A DNA stretch of 64,000 bases from assembly GCA_028564675.1 (NCBI GenBank), contig JAOVVO010000342.1, positions 19,282-83,281 of the forward strand. Reading direction: 5' to 3'. This DNA comes from Onchocerca lupi (lineage: Eukaryota; Nematoda; Chromadorea; Rhabditida; Onchocercidae). Shown here piece by piece: positions 26,001 to 38,500 of the stretch. A model generated the notes under the pieces. That model worked only from the letters and a program-made list of their open reading frames with translations, did not search any database and had not been told where the DNA came from. The position numbers and the translations under genes are program-made. How positions within the stretch are numbered: position 1 is the first letter of the stretch; every line of letters begins with the position of its first letter.

Positions 26001-27446
26001 AAGAGAATTTAAGCACCGTGGCAATATAATGCCCCGTTACATCCCATTGTAAATAATTCACTCGGTCGTAGTGGTGCGGAACAAACGTAACAGGTAAAGC
26101 ATTCCAAATGAAAAATTGCTTCATTAGCTCGCATGACGATATCTTCGTTACATAATACGGTAGCACACCGTTCACAACGTTTACCGTACTTACTGCAAAT
26201 GATTTTATTTTACGAATCCAAGATATCTCCAGTGAAGAACTTGTCTGTTTGACATTTTAAATTTGAATTGTTATTGAGAAAATTATCAATACTGGAAAAG
26301 TAACTAGTTAAAATTGTATTTGATTATCTGAGAACTACTACATTTCAATCTGTTTAATGAATAAATTACAAAAACGAAGGATACAAACAACAATCATTCA
26401 AATTACAGAAGCATATTGAGAAAACAAAAGTTTGATATAGGCTAAGGAATCTTGAAAATTGATTTGATGTTAGTTTTTGTTCACGCATAACAAAGCTATA
26501 AATATAGGACTGAACGTGTTTAGGTCAATTTTTATAACTGGATGACTAATTTCAAGTATTTATGTGTGTGATTTTTATTTATTCGATTTAAGTTTTTTTT
26601 TCGATATGAATTACTGTCAAGAATCACCAAATATATTCAGAGTAAATCTAATAATTTCTTACGCAAGATAATCATTGCGGCAAAGTACCATTCCATTTTT
26701 ATAGTAGCAAGTAGATGCACTCTGTAGTGAACAATGACACAGGTAGCAACGTAAACATTCATAGTGCCAATTTTGTTCGTTCATCAACAGGTAATGCTGA
26801 TCCGTGATCGGAATCATGCAGGATACACAAAAACCTATCATGTTTCTTGCATTCATTACCAATAATTTTTCAAAATATGACTTGTGGAAAAGAAATGAGA
26901 AATTGGAGCAGAAGAGTCAAGAGGTCAGTTGGATGGAAAGAAAGGAAGAAGTGGATATTTTATTTTTAAATAGTGCATACCAAAACGTAACATAATTCTT
27001 AACTTCAACTAAAGAACAATAAATTTTCACAGAAAGAATCATAACAACAGTATACAAATCTAAATCATAGTATCCAAAAACCGTTCAGAATATCCCTCCA
27101 AACTTTAGACAAGTTCAACTACTATTAGGTCATTTCTAATAAAAAAAAACTTATAAATCATTCATAAAGTCACAAAAGTGAGTCAAAAAGACAAAGCATT
27201 ATATGAGAAAAAGACTCACTGATTCTCTAAAAAAAGGATATCAGAAGATTGTTTTGGAATTAAGAATAAAAAAAAAGGCATTTTTATATTTTTTGCTTTA
27301 AACGATTACTTGCTGCTGCAACTTGGCATAAAGCGGTTGAGGTTGATGGAACGCTTGGAACTGGTGGTGATGATTCGGTTTGAGTGTCATCATTTAGTGA
27401 TGATAAATATATCATCCGGAAATCAGCAAAATTAAACATTATAAAA
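23061..27446 (-). CDS. ttx-3: LIM-homeodomain transcription factor, Apterous/LHX2/9 class (ttx-3-like)
   Basis: Nuclear DNA-binding regulator; in C. elegans the LHX2/9-class gene ttx-3 specifies AIY interneurons. Exons, 5' to 3': 26880-26663 (LIM1), 26192-26017 (LIM2), 25555-25421 (linker), 24129-23942 and 23686-23573 (homeodomain), 23273-23061 (C-terminus); phases agree (348 codons). LIM1 reads CVSC..., WHYECLRC, CYYKNG; LIM2 reads CERC, FHLECFTCYVC. The homeodomain is almost identical to vertebrate LHX2: KRMRTSFKHHQLRTMKSYF, NHNPDAKDLKQLA, TGLTKRVLQ then VWFQNARAKFRRN. The C-terminal tail is Ser/Glu/Asp-rich. The 5' end is not settled: an exon near 27446-27310 (ATG, Ser/Thr/Pro-rich, ending ALCQVAAA) is likely, but its strong GTAATC donor leaves phase 1, whereas the LIM1 exon needs phase 0; a weaker GTTGCA donor would fit. 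The span given includes that exon. The family call is very secure; strict orthology to ttx-3 is inferred. Confidence 0.9.
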
Positions 27447-30400
27447 AGCATGGAAAATATATGGACAAATGATACGCACATAAAGCTAAACAAATTGCAT
27501 AAAAAATTTTTCCAATAATGCTAAAGAATGTTTCTAAAAATTTGTCATTTAATATTGTTTCATTTTATAACCGTACATATTATTCATTAATTTACGACGT
27601 TTTACATTTCACTAATTTATAAAATCGAAATGGATGGTCAGATGCTTAAAAACCTTTGAACAGTTTTGATAGCATTCGTTAAATTTTCAGAGACGACATA
27701 CAAAAATCTTTTACTCCAGTACTACATTAAACTAGCAATAAATTTTCTTGAAATTTTCGGACAGTTTTTGTAGATTTCTAAGGAATAAAAAAATTTTTAA
27801 ATAATAAACATGAAGATGAAGTTCAATCAGATTTTTAAAAAAATAGAAAGCAAATTAAACCGGTATAGAAAGAAGAGGTAGTGGAAGATAATGTATGGCT
27901 TTGCGAGGATCAAAAAGGGATTACTGAAAGTAGATGTAACAACAATTTTGCGCCAAGAGATAATGGCTCAATATTTTCAATCTCCCACTCTTAACAAACG
28001 ATTTCATAGTGTTGTTATTACTAACATCCAATTTTACTCATATTTATCAGAATACTCTGTGAAATTTTGTGATTTTAACTTGTCCTTATTTCTGGAAATT
28101 AAGGGAGATCTCAAATTTTTATCATTTATCTATAAAAGCCTGTTATTGAAGAACACAATTTTAATATGATTAGATGAAAGAAGAAAGATGAGCTTGCTGC
28201 TCTCTTTTAGAAAATTTTGGTAAACAGCATTGTTGCTGAAGATGAATATTTGAGAGACGGGAAAAGAGGAGATGAATGCTTAGTTAAACTCTGTAAATGA
28301 TACTTGAAAAAGGAGGATGATGTGCTTTGCAGATTGTTTTAATGATGATAATGACCCGAACGGATTACAATTTGACACCAAGCATGAAAATGGAGATGGC
28401 AGGTGAAAGCTGACCGTACAACTCGAATTCGTCCAAATTGTTTTCAGCTATTGAAAAGATATCATTATTATTATTATTACAAAAGAACAATCTGCATTTG
28501 TCCGTTATGTAAAGATTCAAATGAAGCCGGAGTGTAAAGATTGCATCTACAAGAAGATGTAATAATAATTGCGTAAATATCAATTAACAAAAGTTTATGA
28601 AGAATTAAGCGAAAATCATCCGGGAGGATGTCGCCAAAGAATGCTACAAATAAGTTACACTAACATGTAAAGCATCGTCTGCAGGTCAAACCGATTGCTT
28701 AAAAAAAATCTGATAATTAAATTAAGCAAGTACTATTATCATCATTATTATCTTAAATCTGAATATTAGGAGACTGCATTCATATATGTGGAAATCAACA
28801 AAAAAAGGTTAACCTATATTTCTTCTGTTTAACATTCCGAATTCCGTAATCTAGTAAAGCTTTTCTGATTATTGACTTTCATTACTATAAACAGTTAAAT
28901 TAGCTTACACATTTTCCTGATGCTTGACGAATGATACATCTGGCAACGAAACATAAAATAGTCCCTAACAAATCAAGGCCTTCCAACACATTGGCAATTT
29001 AACAGCATCATAAAAATTTGTTTATGTCCTTCAGTAGTATACCAAATTCTTTAACATATAGTTTATGACGCTGTAAATAACCAATGTAGCTAGCTTTAAA
29101 GTTTTCCCATACGTTAGTTAAGTAAATCTCCTTAGTAATACGTCAACAATCCCTATTTCAGGCTATTTCTCTCGTCAAATAAATGAATAGTGCTATCAGA
29201 TGTGTCATGCACTGTACCGATTATCTACAGTCAAAGCAAGAAATATTAATATGAAGAATTTGAAAAAAATTTCCTTGAGAGGTCAGCATTGATTGAATAG
29301 CAAAAAGATGAATTGGACATATTTATTAATCTAAACTTAATTAGTGATCTGTTTGCAAATATTTCGTTTCTTCAGAAAAGTTTTCTCGAGCATTTCTGCA
29401 GTGCTGTATAAGGATTCATTGGCGTAACAAATTCACTTATTTGAAAAAAAATTCGATAGTTTGAAAACCATAATTTCGAAGAAGAAATACAGTAATCAAA
29501 GGCGGTAAAAAGAAAAAATCAAAAAATATTGAAGAGGAATAATAAATTTGCACTTGTAATAATGCTCAACAATAGCCTTCCATAAATGCATCACCGATGC
29601 AAAGATGTGGTAGGAAAGAGGTTGTCGAATACAGCAGGGGTCATGGAGGTGAAATGATGATAAGATGACCTCGTAGCAGGGGTCCATTATACTGCTTTTA
29701 CCTACATCCCATCTTCACTTGATTCTGTTTTGACTGTAATTTTCATGAATTCTTATTTTATAGTATTTTATTCCTTAATAGGTCGACGAAATAAACAATC
29801 ATCGTGAAAATCAGAAAAAGAGTTTGATGATAATTAAAATCTAAAACTGAAAATTAGAACCAAAATAAAATTACGAAGTCTATCTGATTTTAATATCTCA
29901 AACTGAAGAATTGAGTGACGAACTGAATTCCGTAGGTTACATTCAAATCTGTCAATTTATAAGGATGCCAAATATTCTTGTCACTTAAATGCCACGCCGT
30001 ATTCCAAAATACTGCCATCGCAGGATTGGAATGAAATGAATTAAATGCATTTTAAGGACAATTTGGTGAGAACTACAGATGACTGAAGAACAAAATGACA
30101 AGTTCAAGGAAGAGTATGGATGAATGGATGCTTATGGTGGGAGTGGGAATGGGATACCGTATGCTTAAAGGAAGATAGCATAGCATTAGTCATCCATCCG
30201 ATCGCGACAAATGTCTAATTGGGAGATTGGGCAAAGTGAGATAGAAGTTTTCTAAAAATAGATCTACTTGATGAAAAGGCTAGCAAGCCTAATTCATCGA
30301 AGGTTATATGAAAAGCTTCATGCCAAATGAAACGAGTAAAGATAAGCCGACCGCTGCGCGATTACCTTGTCATTAATCGAGGTTCCGCACAAATATTATA

Positions 30401-31417
30401 TCAACAGACAGGTTCATTCAACGGTACTTGTTTACACCACAGGTACTACTACTACTGCCACTCCTAATATTGATGATTCACATTAATCATGAATTTTTCA
30501 TCAAATATGCAATTTCACTTTTCCAATAATAGTAACATTTATTAATTTCGAATGGAATTCAGATTTTTCTTTCTTCATTTTTTTCTTCCTCTGTTATTTT
30601 GTACGAAGAGAAAAAAGGTTACACCTGCTTATTTGTTTAATTAATAATTAAGCGAAAAAGGTGAGGAGCAGAAGTGGTTGTATGTACTCTGCTTTTGCAA
30701 TTATTGTTACAGTAACATTCTATAAGAGTGAGTGACCGCTCAATTTGCGAAATCTAATTGTCTTAATTTTGCATATTTGGGATCGAAGTCAACAGCAACG
30801 AGATTTTCGAAAGGATATGTTTTGGAATATTTGAAGCTTCTATTCAATTTTTTTCTTTAAAACTGATGGTGTCAGCATAAAATTAACAAACTGGAAGAAA
30901 ACTGTAATCTGAGATGAAAATTATGTTTTCAAAAATTGTGTCTTAGATGATATAAAATAAAATGCATTTTTTTTAGTTCAATTTGATTTAAGATATAATT
31001 AGAATTGTTTGAATTTTAAATTTTGAAGGAAGTCTTATTTTTTAAGTTATTCTGTAAAAAATTAATTCCAATACCGATGAGTCCACATAAACTCATCATA
31101 TTCATAACAATTATTTAAATTTTCACTAAATTATCAAATAATCACATTTGATGCAACTTTCAAGCATCAATGAATATGACTAAGATCATTAGAGAAAGTT
31201 AATTCCATCATTCAGTATCGTCATTTTTGTGAATTACATTTAAAAAAGCATTTTATACGTTCTCAGCAGTGATTAAGTGCTAGAAGTAGAACGATTACGT
31301 ACACAGTAGAAGTATTACTTTCCATAGAACTATTGTAAATTTCCCGATTATATAGTTGTGAATGTGACGGTAATATGATTGCAGTTAGCTTTAAGTTTCT
31401 TATTCATAAAGGTTGGC
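27447..31417. other. Four-kilobase upstream region of the LIM-homeobox gene
   Basis: No supportable gene on either strand. Open frames near 27891-28169 (+) and 28365-28583 (-) are short, AT-biased and lack splice context. As the 5' flank of a developmental regulator it is the natural place for enhancers, and it contains scattered TAATTA-type homeodomain cores (for example around 30640), which are expected by chance at this base composition. The last part should be the 3' flank of the repeat-protein gene ending at 31418. Confidence 0.55.
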
Positions 31418-33852
31418 TCACATTTTTTTATCTGCACCAAATACATCACCGCCAACACCAGCAAGAGTCTGTAAAAAGAAGAGAGGAGAAAAAATAAAGA
31501 TATTTGATATTCCTTGCTGTCACGCTTTTCAAGTCATCAAAAGTTTGGGATTAATGAAGATGTGTTGGAAGTGACCAAAAAGTATCTTTTTTGTTTAAAA
31601 AATAGCGCCAAAAGAAATGGCTTTCAACTTTTGTGAAAATATCTTTTAAGGAATCTCGTACTTGATAATTCGGGTCAAATGTGCCAGCTTTAACATCTTT
31701 ATTTTCTGGAGCCACTGGTCCTGCGCCACCACCAGCTGCAGCTTGCTTCTTATCTTGCCCGAATACCTCACCACCAACACCAGCTAATGTCTGATAATTG
31801 GGATCAAATGTGCCAGCTTTTTCTTCTCTATTAATTGGAGCTTTTGGACCAGCACCGCCGCCATCGTCACCGCCACCACCACCACCACCACCACCGCCAC
31901 CGATACCAGCAACCTTTTTATCTTGACCAAATATTTCGCCACCCATACCAGCTAATGTCTGATAGTTTGGATCGTAGGTTTCTAAAAATTTCTTGAAAAC
32001 TTTCTAATAATATTAATTTGGCATGATATTTAAAAGTCGGTACTTTCAAACACAAAAATCCTTTGGAAATTTGCGAATAATTCAACCTACCAGCCATTCC
32101 ACCGGCTGCTGGTGCTTGCGGTCCTCCGCCTGCTGGTGCTGGTGGTGCCCCGCCTACTGGTGGTGGTGGTGGTGCCTCGCCTACTGGTACTTGTGGTACT
32201 CCGCCACCTCCTCTCTGTTTATCTTCACCAAATACTTCACCGCCTACACCAGCTAATGTTTGATAGTTTGGATCGAATGTTCCTAAAAAATACTTTATAC
32301 ATTAACATAGAAGCTAACTATTTTCATGCTTTAAAATACAAGAGTTCAAAACAAATAGTTTGTATATAGAAAATAGCTTTTTTTTAATATGTATGATCGC
32401 CTTGGTGTAATCTTAGCCTCAAAAATTACCTTTTTGTCACGATATCATTAGTTTATAATCAAAATTTTATTCTTTTTTCGATATGAATTTTTTTTTTTCC
32501 TTTCTTCGGTATTAAAATTAGCATAAACTTATAAATTAACTTACCGGCTATACCTCCTTGTTGAGGTGGTCTTGGTCCTTCTGCGGGAGGAGGAAGACCC
32601 TTAAATCATTATGTTAAATATTTTTCTTATTGCTTCATTATTCTAACTTAACATACCTCACGCTTATTACGAGTAAAACACCGTACATACTTGAAATAAA
32701 CAGATCTAAATAATTATTTAATAAATAATTGGCAGAAATATTTATTGAAAAACAGAAATAAAATAATCATTGGATGACGACATACAATATTAAGCCAGAT
32801 GATAGTCGATAAATTCCAGCGAATCTCAAACTTACCTGATCAACTTGACCTACGGCTACATTTCCCTTCGTTTGCGCATCTGTAATATGTCACTCAGAAA
32901 GAATTTACTTTAATAACTATCTTTTTAGAATCATTTATTAACTATACAACTGATAAATTGTTGCATGAAATTGCAATTGTTAAAGAAATCACGATAAATA
33001 AGTTAGTTAATTCACATGATGTAAATTATCGGTTATGATAGAATTTAACTAGAAGATTTTGGTTTAGCAAATGTTTGTATTATCAACAGTCGAAAAATTC
33101 TAATATCATCTCCAATAATTTCTACATCCTTAATTATCAAAGATTAGCAATATTTTAATGCTGTTATCACTTAACGAATCATTCGTTTTCTTTTTTTTTA
33201 AGCGATGTAACCAGTGAAGGAAAAAGTTATTCTACGAATACCATAAAAAAACTTCACACTCCATTTGGCTTACCTGCGCCTTTTTTTGGTTCGCCTGGGG
33301 TTTTCTTCTGCAAAACTGTCCATTTAAAAAAGTGAACAAACATAATTAAGGATATGATTACGAAATGCTGTTAAATAGCATGAAATCATCATTAATACTG
33401 AATGTAATTCAAATACAACTTTTGTGATGCAATTCTGTAAGGAAGTAAGCAAAAATAAGCAATCTTTTTATTCTATTGAATAATTAATGAACAATTAATC
33501 TTTGTTTGGTGATAAGGACATTCATTGCTGGATTGTGACTTTTATTTGGGTATTATTAAGTCTTATGCTTGTCTCTTCTCACTAAATAGTTCAAGTAATC
33601 TCTTAGGTAATTGGAATTTGAATGAAAATTTTAAAAATTTCACTAAAGCACATTTCTTTCAATTGTTGATCTGACTGACTGATTGATTGATTGATTAGTT
33701 GATTTTAAAAATTTTTTAATGAACCGTACTTTTTGAGGAGTCTTTTTTGAGCCGCAGCAAATAGTAGAATAGATTACGGCAACGTATAGTACTAATGCAA
33801 TGTCCAGAATTAAAAATATAGGCGATTCAATCAATCTCATCTTGTCCATCAT
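31418..33852 (-). CDS. Membrane-anchored protein with four FDPNYQTLAG repeats
   Basis: Function unknown. Seven exons (33852-33730, 33307-33274, 32879-32836, 32599-32545, 32282-32091, 31981-31662, 31468-31418) join in phase to about 272 residues. The first exon encodes a hydrophobic segment (SPIFLILDIALVLYVAVIY) flanked by charged residues and followed by CCGSKK, which fits a single N-terminal membrane anchor or uncleaved signal. Then come Lys/Pro- and Pro/Gly/Ala-rich linkers and four copies of a roughly 23-residue unit close to GTFDPNYQTLAGVGGEVFG plus xDKK. Copies 1-3 each lie within an exon; copy 4 is split by the last intron after NYQ, and the protein ends GADKKM. Spacers between copies are low-complexity (a Gly run, Pro/Ala/Gly). 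The upstream gene (35270-37171) has the same overall design. I recall no named family for certain. Confidence 0.82.
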
Positions 33853-35269
33853 TTCTGATACTTTTCGGCTTCTTTTCTATCTGCTTTTTTTTGTTACCTG
33901 TGATATTTAAATAAAAAAGATTATTAATGTGATTTAAGGAAAAGTTTGAAATTGAAGCAAGTAACTTGAGTAGATGAGTTTCTCATAAGTTAGTACCGTT
34001 GAATGAAATCAGTAGCACCATGATAAGAACTAATTCATCAGATTGGTGATAAGATGATTGAATCAAGTTTCTTCGGGAATACCAGACCTTTCCCCTATCG
34101 AGTTTTGACACGAATTATTCTCATTTTTATTTTTTTTTTATTTTTGAAAATAAAAATGCCAATAACTCAATTAATTACTCTGACGAGAGCAGGATGCAGA
34201 CTTCTGCTGCTTTCCGCTATATTTCTAATAACAATAACAAATATACTGTCATGTCACAACTATTATATTGTATTGTTTAGTGTAAATCACTCTATTTAAA
34301 ATTTGAATATTCGCATAATATTTTGCGAAACACTCCAATTTAATATAAAAATAAAATGAATCCGTATGATTATAAAGTCTTCTGAATCTGAATTTTAATT
34401 TAATCAAATCAAAGTGAACTGAATCGAATTTAATTAAATGTGATACAATAAAGTTTATTGTTTTCCAATTTGCCAGAAAAGTTTTTTATTAATATTTCTA
34501 CATATGTTATCCGAAAGACTATCTTTTGTCTTTACGTAGAGAAATGAAAAGAAATAGAATACAAAAAAAAATCTCATCTTGTCTAATCTCCATGAATTCA
34601 TACAAATTTTATGTGGAAAATACATCGTAATCATTTCCATATGTTTATAATAATGCCATCTTGAAAATCTTTCATTCCATTTCTCCCAATTATTTTGATT
34701 TTAAACGATATTTTAATTATAGCAATTCTTTGATAATCGAGGAGTTATGGATTTGTCAGGAAAAAATATAAGGAAGTCTGACTTATTGTAGCATTAATAA
34801 CTGATAATTCTGAAGACGATAAAAATGGAATTACCGCATCCAACTCAGTATCATACTATCATATTTGATGATCATGATCAATTCATCATCCAATTTAGAT
34901 ATCATACTATCATATTTGATGATCATGATCAACTCATCATCCAATTCAAATATCATACGATCATATTTGATGGTCATGATCAATTTATCATCCAACTCAG
35001 ATATCATACCATCATTTGATAACTAAGATCAACTCATCCGTCGATATGTGATATCTTTGGTTGGCATGCAACACCGTCTCGAAAGCACGAATAATTTATT
35101 CATTTTTGTGTACAAAAGTAGTGCTTAGTGCTTATGGGAAAGGATTTTGTCAGTAGAAATTAAACAATTCAAGACATTAAATCATAGATTATTGACTCTC
35201 TCGTATAAGCTTCTACCCACACATTACCAGATTTTCATTTTGCTCCCCGTCCCATCCCCCGGTTATCAT
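33853..35269. other. Interval between the two membrane-anchored repeat-protein genes
   Basis: Promoter side of the FDPNYQ-repeat gene and 3' flank of the Lys/Glu-rich gene. The main content is the 51-bp minisatellite at 34849-35038. Open frames here are minisatellite translation or AT-rich noise. Confidence 0.6.
34849..35038. repeat. 51-bp minisatellite, about 3.7 copies
   Basis: Units begin at 34849, 34900, 34951 and 35002 with TATCATAC, followed by a TTTGATGATCATGATCAA core and CATCCAA. The first three are full length and differ at a few positions; the fourth is shortened. The core contains the palindrome TGATCATGATCA. The run is open in one + strand frame only because the unit length is a multiple of three; I do not treat it as coding. 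Confidence 0.93.
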
Positions 35270-37171
35270 CTATTCTTCCTTCTTTTCCTCTTCCTTCTCT
35301 TCTTCCTTCTTTTCGCCTTCACCTTCCTGAAACACCATTTTTTTGTTTAACTCTGTTAGCATATTAGTTTATTAAAATTTAAATTTAGGAAGCGCAATTC
35401 TAAGCAAAAGCATACCTCCTTCTTCGACCCTTCCTTTTTGGAACTTTCCTTCTTCGAACTCTTCTTATCTTCCTGAATTTTTCGAATTCATAGGCAGAAT
35501 GAATGACAGGAGGAAAATTTGGAAGCTAAAATTTCTATACCTCTTTCTTGGATTCTTCCTTCTTTGATCCTTCCTTCTTCGATCCTTCCTTTTTCGATCC
35601 TTCCTTTTTGGAACCTTCCTTCTTGGAACCTTCCTTCTTAGATCCTTCTTTCTTTTCAGCCTTCTCTTCCTGTAGAATATACAAGCAATAATTGAAAATT
35701 CAAATCTCCATTTGATCAGATCTGACCAGACTGATCTGACCTTTTGCTTACTTCTGATAATGTCATCCTATAGCGCGGTTGGAGTGGAGGATTCTTTGTG
35801 CTGTGTATTATTTCAGGTATTACAACAAACATAAATGTTATTAGATGCCAAAAAAATTAAAGAGTAACTTAGAAATCAAGTGTGAACTATATCTCGGGCC
35901 TGATCTGACCCAATCTGATCTGACTTAGATTGACGTAATTCAAGAAATGTGTCCAGTTTTTTGTTTCGATACCTGGCTAAACAAAAAAAAATCTAGTCTT
36001 ACCTCCCCCTCTTTCTTTTCTTCCTTTTTCTCCTCACTCTTTTTGGCTTCTTCCTTCTTTTCACCCTCCCCCTCCTTCTTGTCCTCTTCTTTTTTCTCAG
36101 CGTCACTCTCCTTCTTTTCTTCATCCTTCTTCTCCCCCTCCCCACCCTCACCTTCCTTCTTTTCCGGTTCCGATTTCTTGCTCTTCTTTTCACCTTCCCC
36201 TTCTTTCTTTTCCTCTTCTTTCTTTTCCTCGCCAGTTTTTGCAGCACCTGCTGCAGGTGCAGCTGCGGGAGCAGCAGGAGCGCCCGCTGGTGGCGGTGGT
36301 GGCTTATCACTGGAAGATTTAGATTAGGCCACTGATTATTGCTAATCTCTTGTTTTTAATAATTATATGAAAATTATTGTAATAATGTTGAATTATGTGG
36401 GAAAGAAGAGATGTTTTCATTACTCAGTGGATAACAAATTGAAATGAATATTTCTTGAGGTCAAGAGATCGAGATCAGACAGAATGCTTTTCTCAAATTT
36501 ATGTATGAAACTTGCGAGCCTCTCAACTTAATGATCAAATTTGAAGACTGATAAGAGTAGCCTATTATCTTCTCCAATTAGTTAAGCATTACAGTAGAAT
36601 TGGAAGCTCATTTGGTAACTTGGCAAAAGTACCGCAGTAGGGATTGATTATCTCATTCTCTCATCGATTATAAAAATAAAGTGTTGTCAATATACATTAT
36701 GTGAGGTATTCACTTGTTTTCTAAAATTCATTCGGATTTTAATTAAAGCAACTAGGCATTAATTAGAGAAATAGGAAGGTTAATATCACTTGGAGAATGA
36801 GATATTTTAATATAGTAATTTGAGATGTTTGAAAATTTAGTAATCAAAAATTTGAGAATCATAGAAAAAATTTCTGAATATAATTCAAAATTGAGAATCG
36901 TTTGAATTTATTTTAAAAGTTGGAAAATGTCAATGTGATAGAATTTATTCTTAATTAACAAATATCAGAGATTGATTCTAATGCCGTTCGTTTTTACTAC
37001 ATGAAAAACCTGATTTAAAAGAAATGATACATTTTTGGAAATCAATTGCGATGAAACTAACGCTTTTTTGGCGGTACATTGTATAATACTTAAAATGATC
37101 AGTGTTGGTGCGATAATGTTACTGAATAATGACAAAATACAAGTGATCATCATGACAACAGTCATTGCCAT
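35270..37171 (-). CDS. Membrane-anchored Lys/Glu-rich low-complexity protein
   Basis: Function unknown. Five exons (37171-37062, 36309-36003, 35669-35541, 35472-35416, 35326-35270) join in phase to about 219 residues. Exon 1 encodes a strongly hydrophobic segment (about residues 4-30) followed by QCTAKK, like the anchor plus Cys/Lys of the neighbouring gene. Exon 2 starts with a Pro/Ala tract (DKPPPPPAGAPAAPAAAP) and continues as a highly charged Lys/Glu/Gly region. Exon 3 holds six copies of a KKEGS pentapeptide-type repeat and exon 4 a similar set; the protein ends EEEKKEE. The intervening intron at 35670-36002 carries short TCTGATCTGACC direct repeats. The tail should be extended or coiled, and either cytoplasmic or extracellular depending on anchor orientation. 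The complementary strand is pyrimidine-rich, so open frames there are shadows. Confidence 0.78.
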
Positions 37172-37844
37172 CTTGAATTATTTCTTCTGATATGTGTTCT
37201 AAATAAAGCACGATTGAATCAGACCGTCATTGATTGATCCATCAATATATAATAAAAGCTTATTTCCAGTTTGATTTTCCTTCGAAAAAGTTTCTCAGTT
37301 GTTAAAAGAAATTGACTGCTCTGAAGGTCAGACGAGAGCAGAGAAAAACCAACCAGCTATGAGCAATCCTTGAATGAGAAATTACGCATCAATCATATTC
37401 AAACTCTTCATATACGTGTTTTCGTATTATTCCGAATCCGTCATAAATAGTCTCAGATATCTTTCACAAGTTCATTGTTTTTTGATATTATATAAGCCTT
37501 AACGGTCATTTAAAAACGTTATTCTAGAATTTCTGTGCATTATCTGTGAGAACAATTATGTTATTATTTAATATTTCATATTTCTGATTTATTGCGTATT
37601 GATTTCTGTAAGATATAAGTTCGTTGTTATTTGATCGTTTTCAATGTATTCATTCACAGATCATTAAATCGATGACATAATCTATCCGACTATCATTCGA
37701 AGTTTTCCATTCAATTTCCATCAACACTTTTGTTATTCAACCAATAAGTGATGCATAAATATCAAGCAAAACCTCCACAATATTTAAGCCGCCGAAATTT
37801 ATTAAAATCATAATCCTACAATTGAGATTATTTTTTTTATTAAT

Positions 37845-38145
37845 GCAGCTGTGGCAAAGATATCTCTTATCGTCAGCATGACGTTATTTGGAAGCATAAG
37901 TTGGATTTCCTGATATTAAATAAGAAATGCTTTGATTCGGCAGTATATTCAGCAAGCAAAGTTTTTAATGGCTCTAGCGGTTCTTCAAGTTGAAGCAAAT
38001 TAATTTTTCCGACGGTGCAACATATTGCTTTCGCTTCCCCATTGATTTCAAAGCCTTGAAATAAGGATACACTTTCAGATACAGAGCTGATGAGAATATG
38101 CTGATCGGAATGAAAGACAATTGTAATCGCGTGATTGATGAAAAT
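37845..38145 (+). repeat. Dispersed repeat, copy 1 (partner at 62770-63070)
   Basis: Same order and orientation of matching blocks as copy 2: GACGT(T/C)ATTTGGAAGCA, TTTCCTGATA, ATGCTTTGA(T)TCGGCAGTATAT, CAGCAAG, CGGTTC, AAGTTGA, TTTTCC, CGGYGCAA, TTTCAAAGCCTTG, AAGGAYACACTTT, GGAATGA(A/G)AGAC, TTGTAATCGCG.GATTG. By eye the copies are diverged but collinear for about 300 bp. No shared open frame is evident, so it may be a non-autonomous element or an old segmental duplicate. Confidence 0.85.
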
Positions 38146-38313
38146 ATCAATAAAACCGAAATATCGAAATAATCCAAGTTCTATCTATAGTCGAAATTTA
38201 CAATATTTCTCATAATCTTTGCAACTTCACGTTATCCATTTCGCGGCACAATGGATTTTGTTTTCTCATCTTTCAATCTGTTAATAGAGCTCATGGCATT
38301 GTTGTAAAACATT

Positions 38314-38500
38314 CAACTGTCTGGAATGTTTTAAGGAATAATGCTTGTGTGTGCATTGTCTTAAGCGTCGTAAATCATATCATTTGACTGGAGTGTTTCA
38401 AGGATTAAAGCTTATGTAGCTTTGTTTGAAAGGTCGCAAATCATGTTAATGGTCAGAATGTTGTGATGACTGAAGTTTGCGTTTTGTTTAAAATGTTTAA
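38314..38500 (+). repeat. Degenerate tandem repeat, unit about 66-71 bp
   Basis: Two to three related units share CTGGA(A/G)TGTTT..AAGGA, GCTT(G/A)TGT, and GTCG(T/C)AAATCAT. The third unit is partial and much diverged. No other function visible. Confidence 0.6.

Noticed and set aside
27891..28169. 92-codon + strand open frame upstream of the LIM-homeobox gene
   Set aside because: No domain, no splice context and AT-driven composition; not called.
34825..35019. Repetitive reading frame YHTIIFDDHDQ...
   Set aside because: It is the translation of a 51-bp minisatellite whose unit length is divisible by three.
35947..36327. 126-codon Ser/Phe-rich + strand frame and an Arg/Lys-rich - strand frame
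   Set aside because: Both are other-frame shadows of the Lys/Glu-rich exon 36003-36309, which is supported by splice sites and phase.
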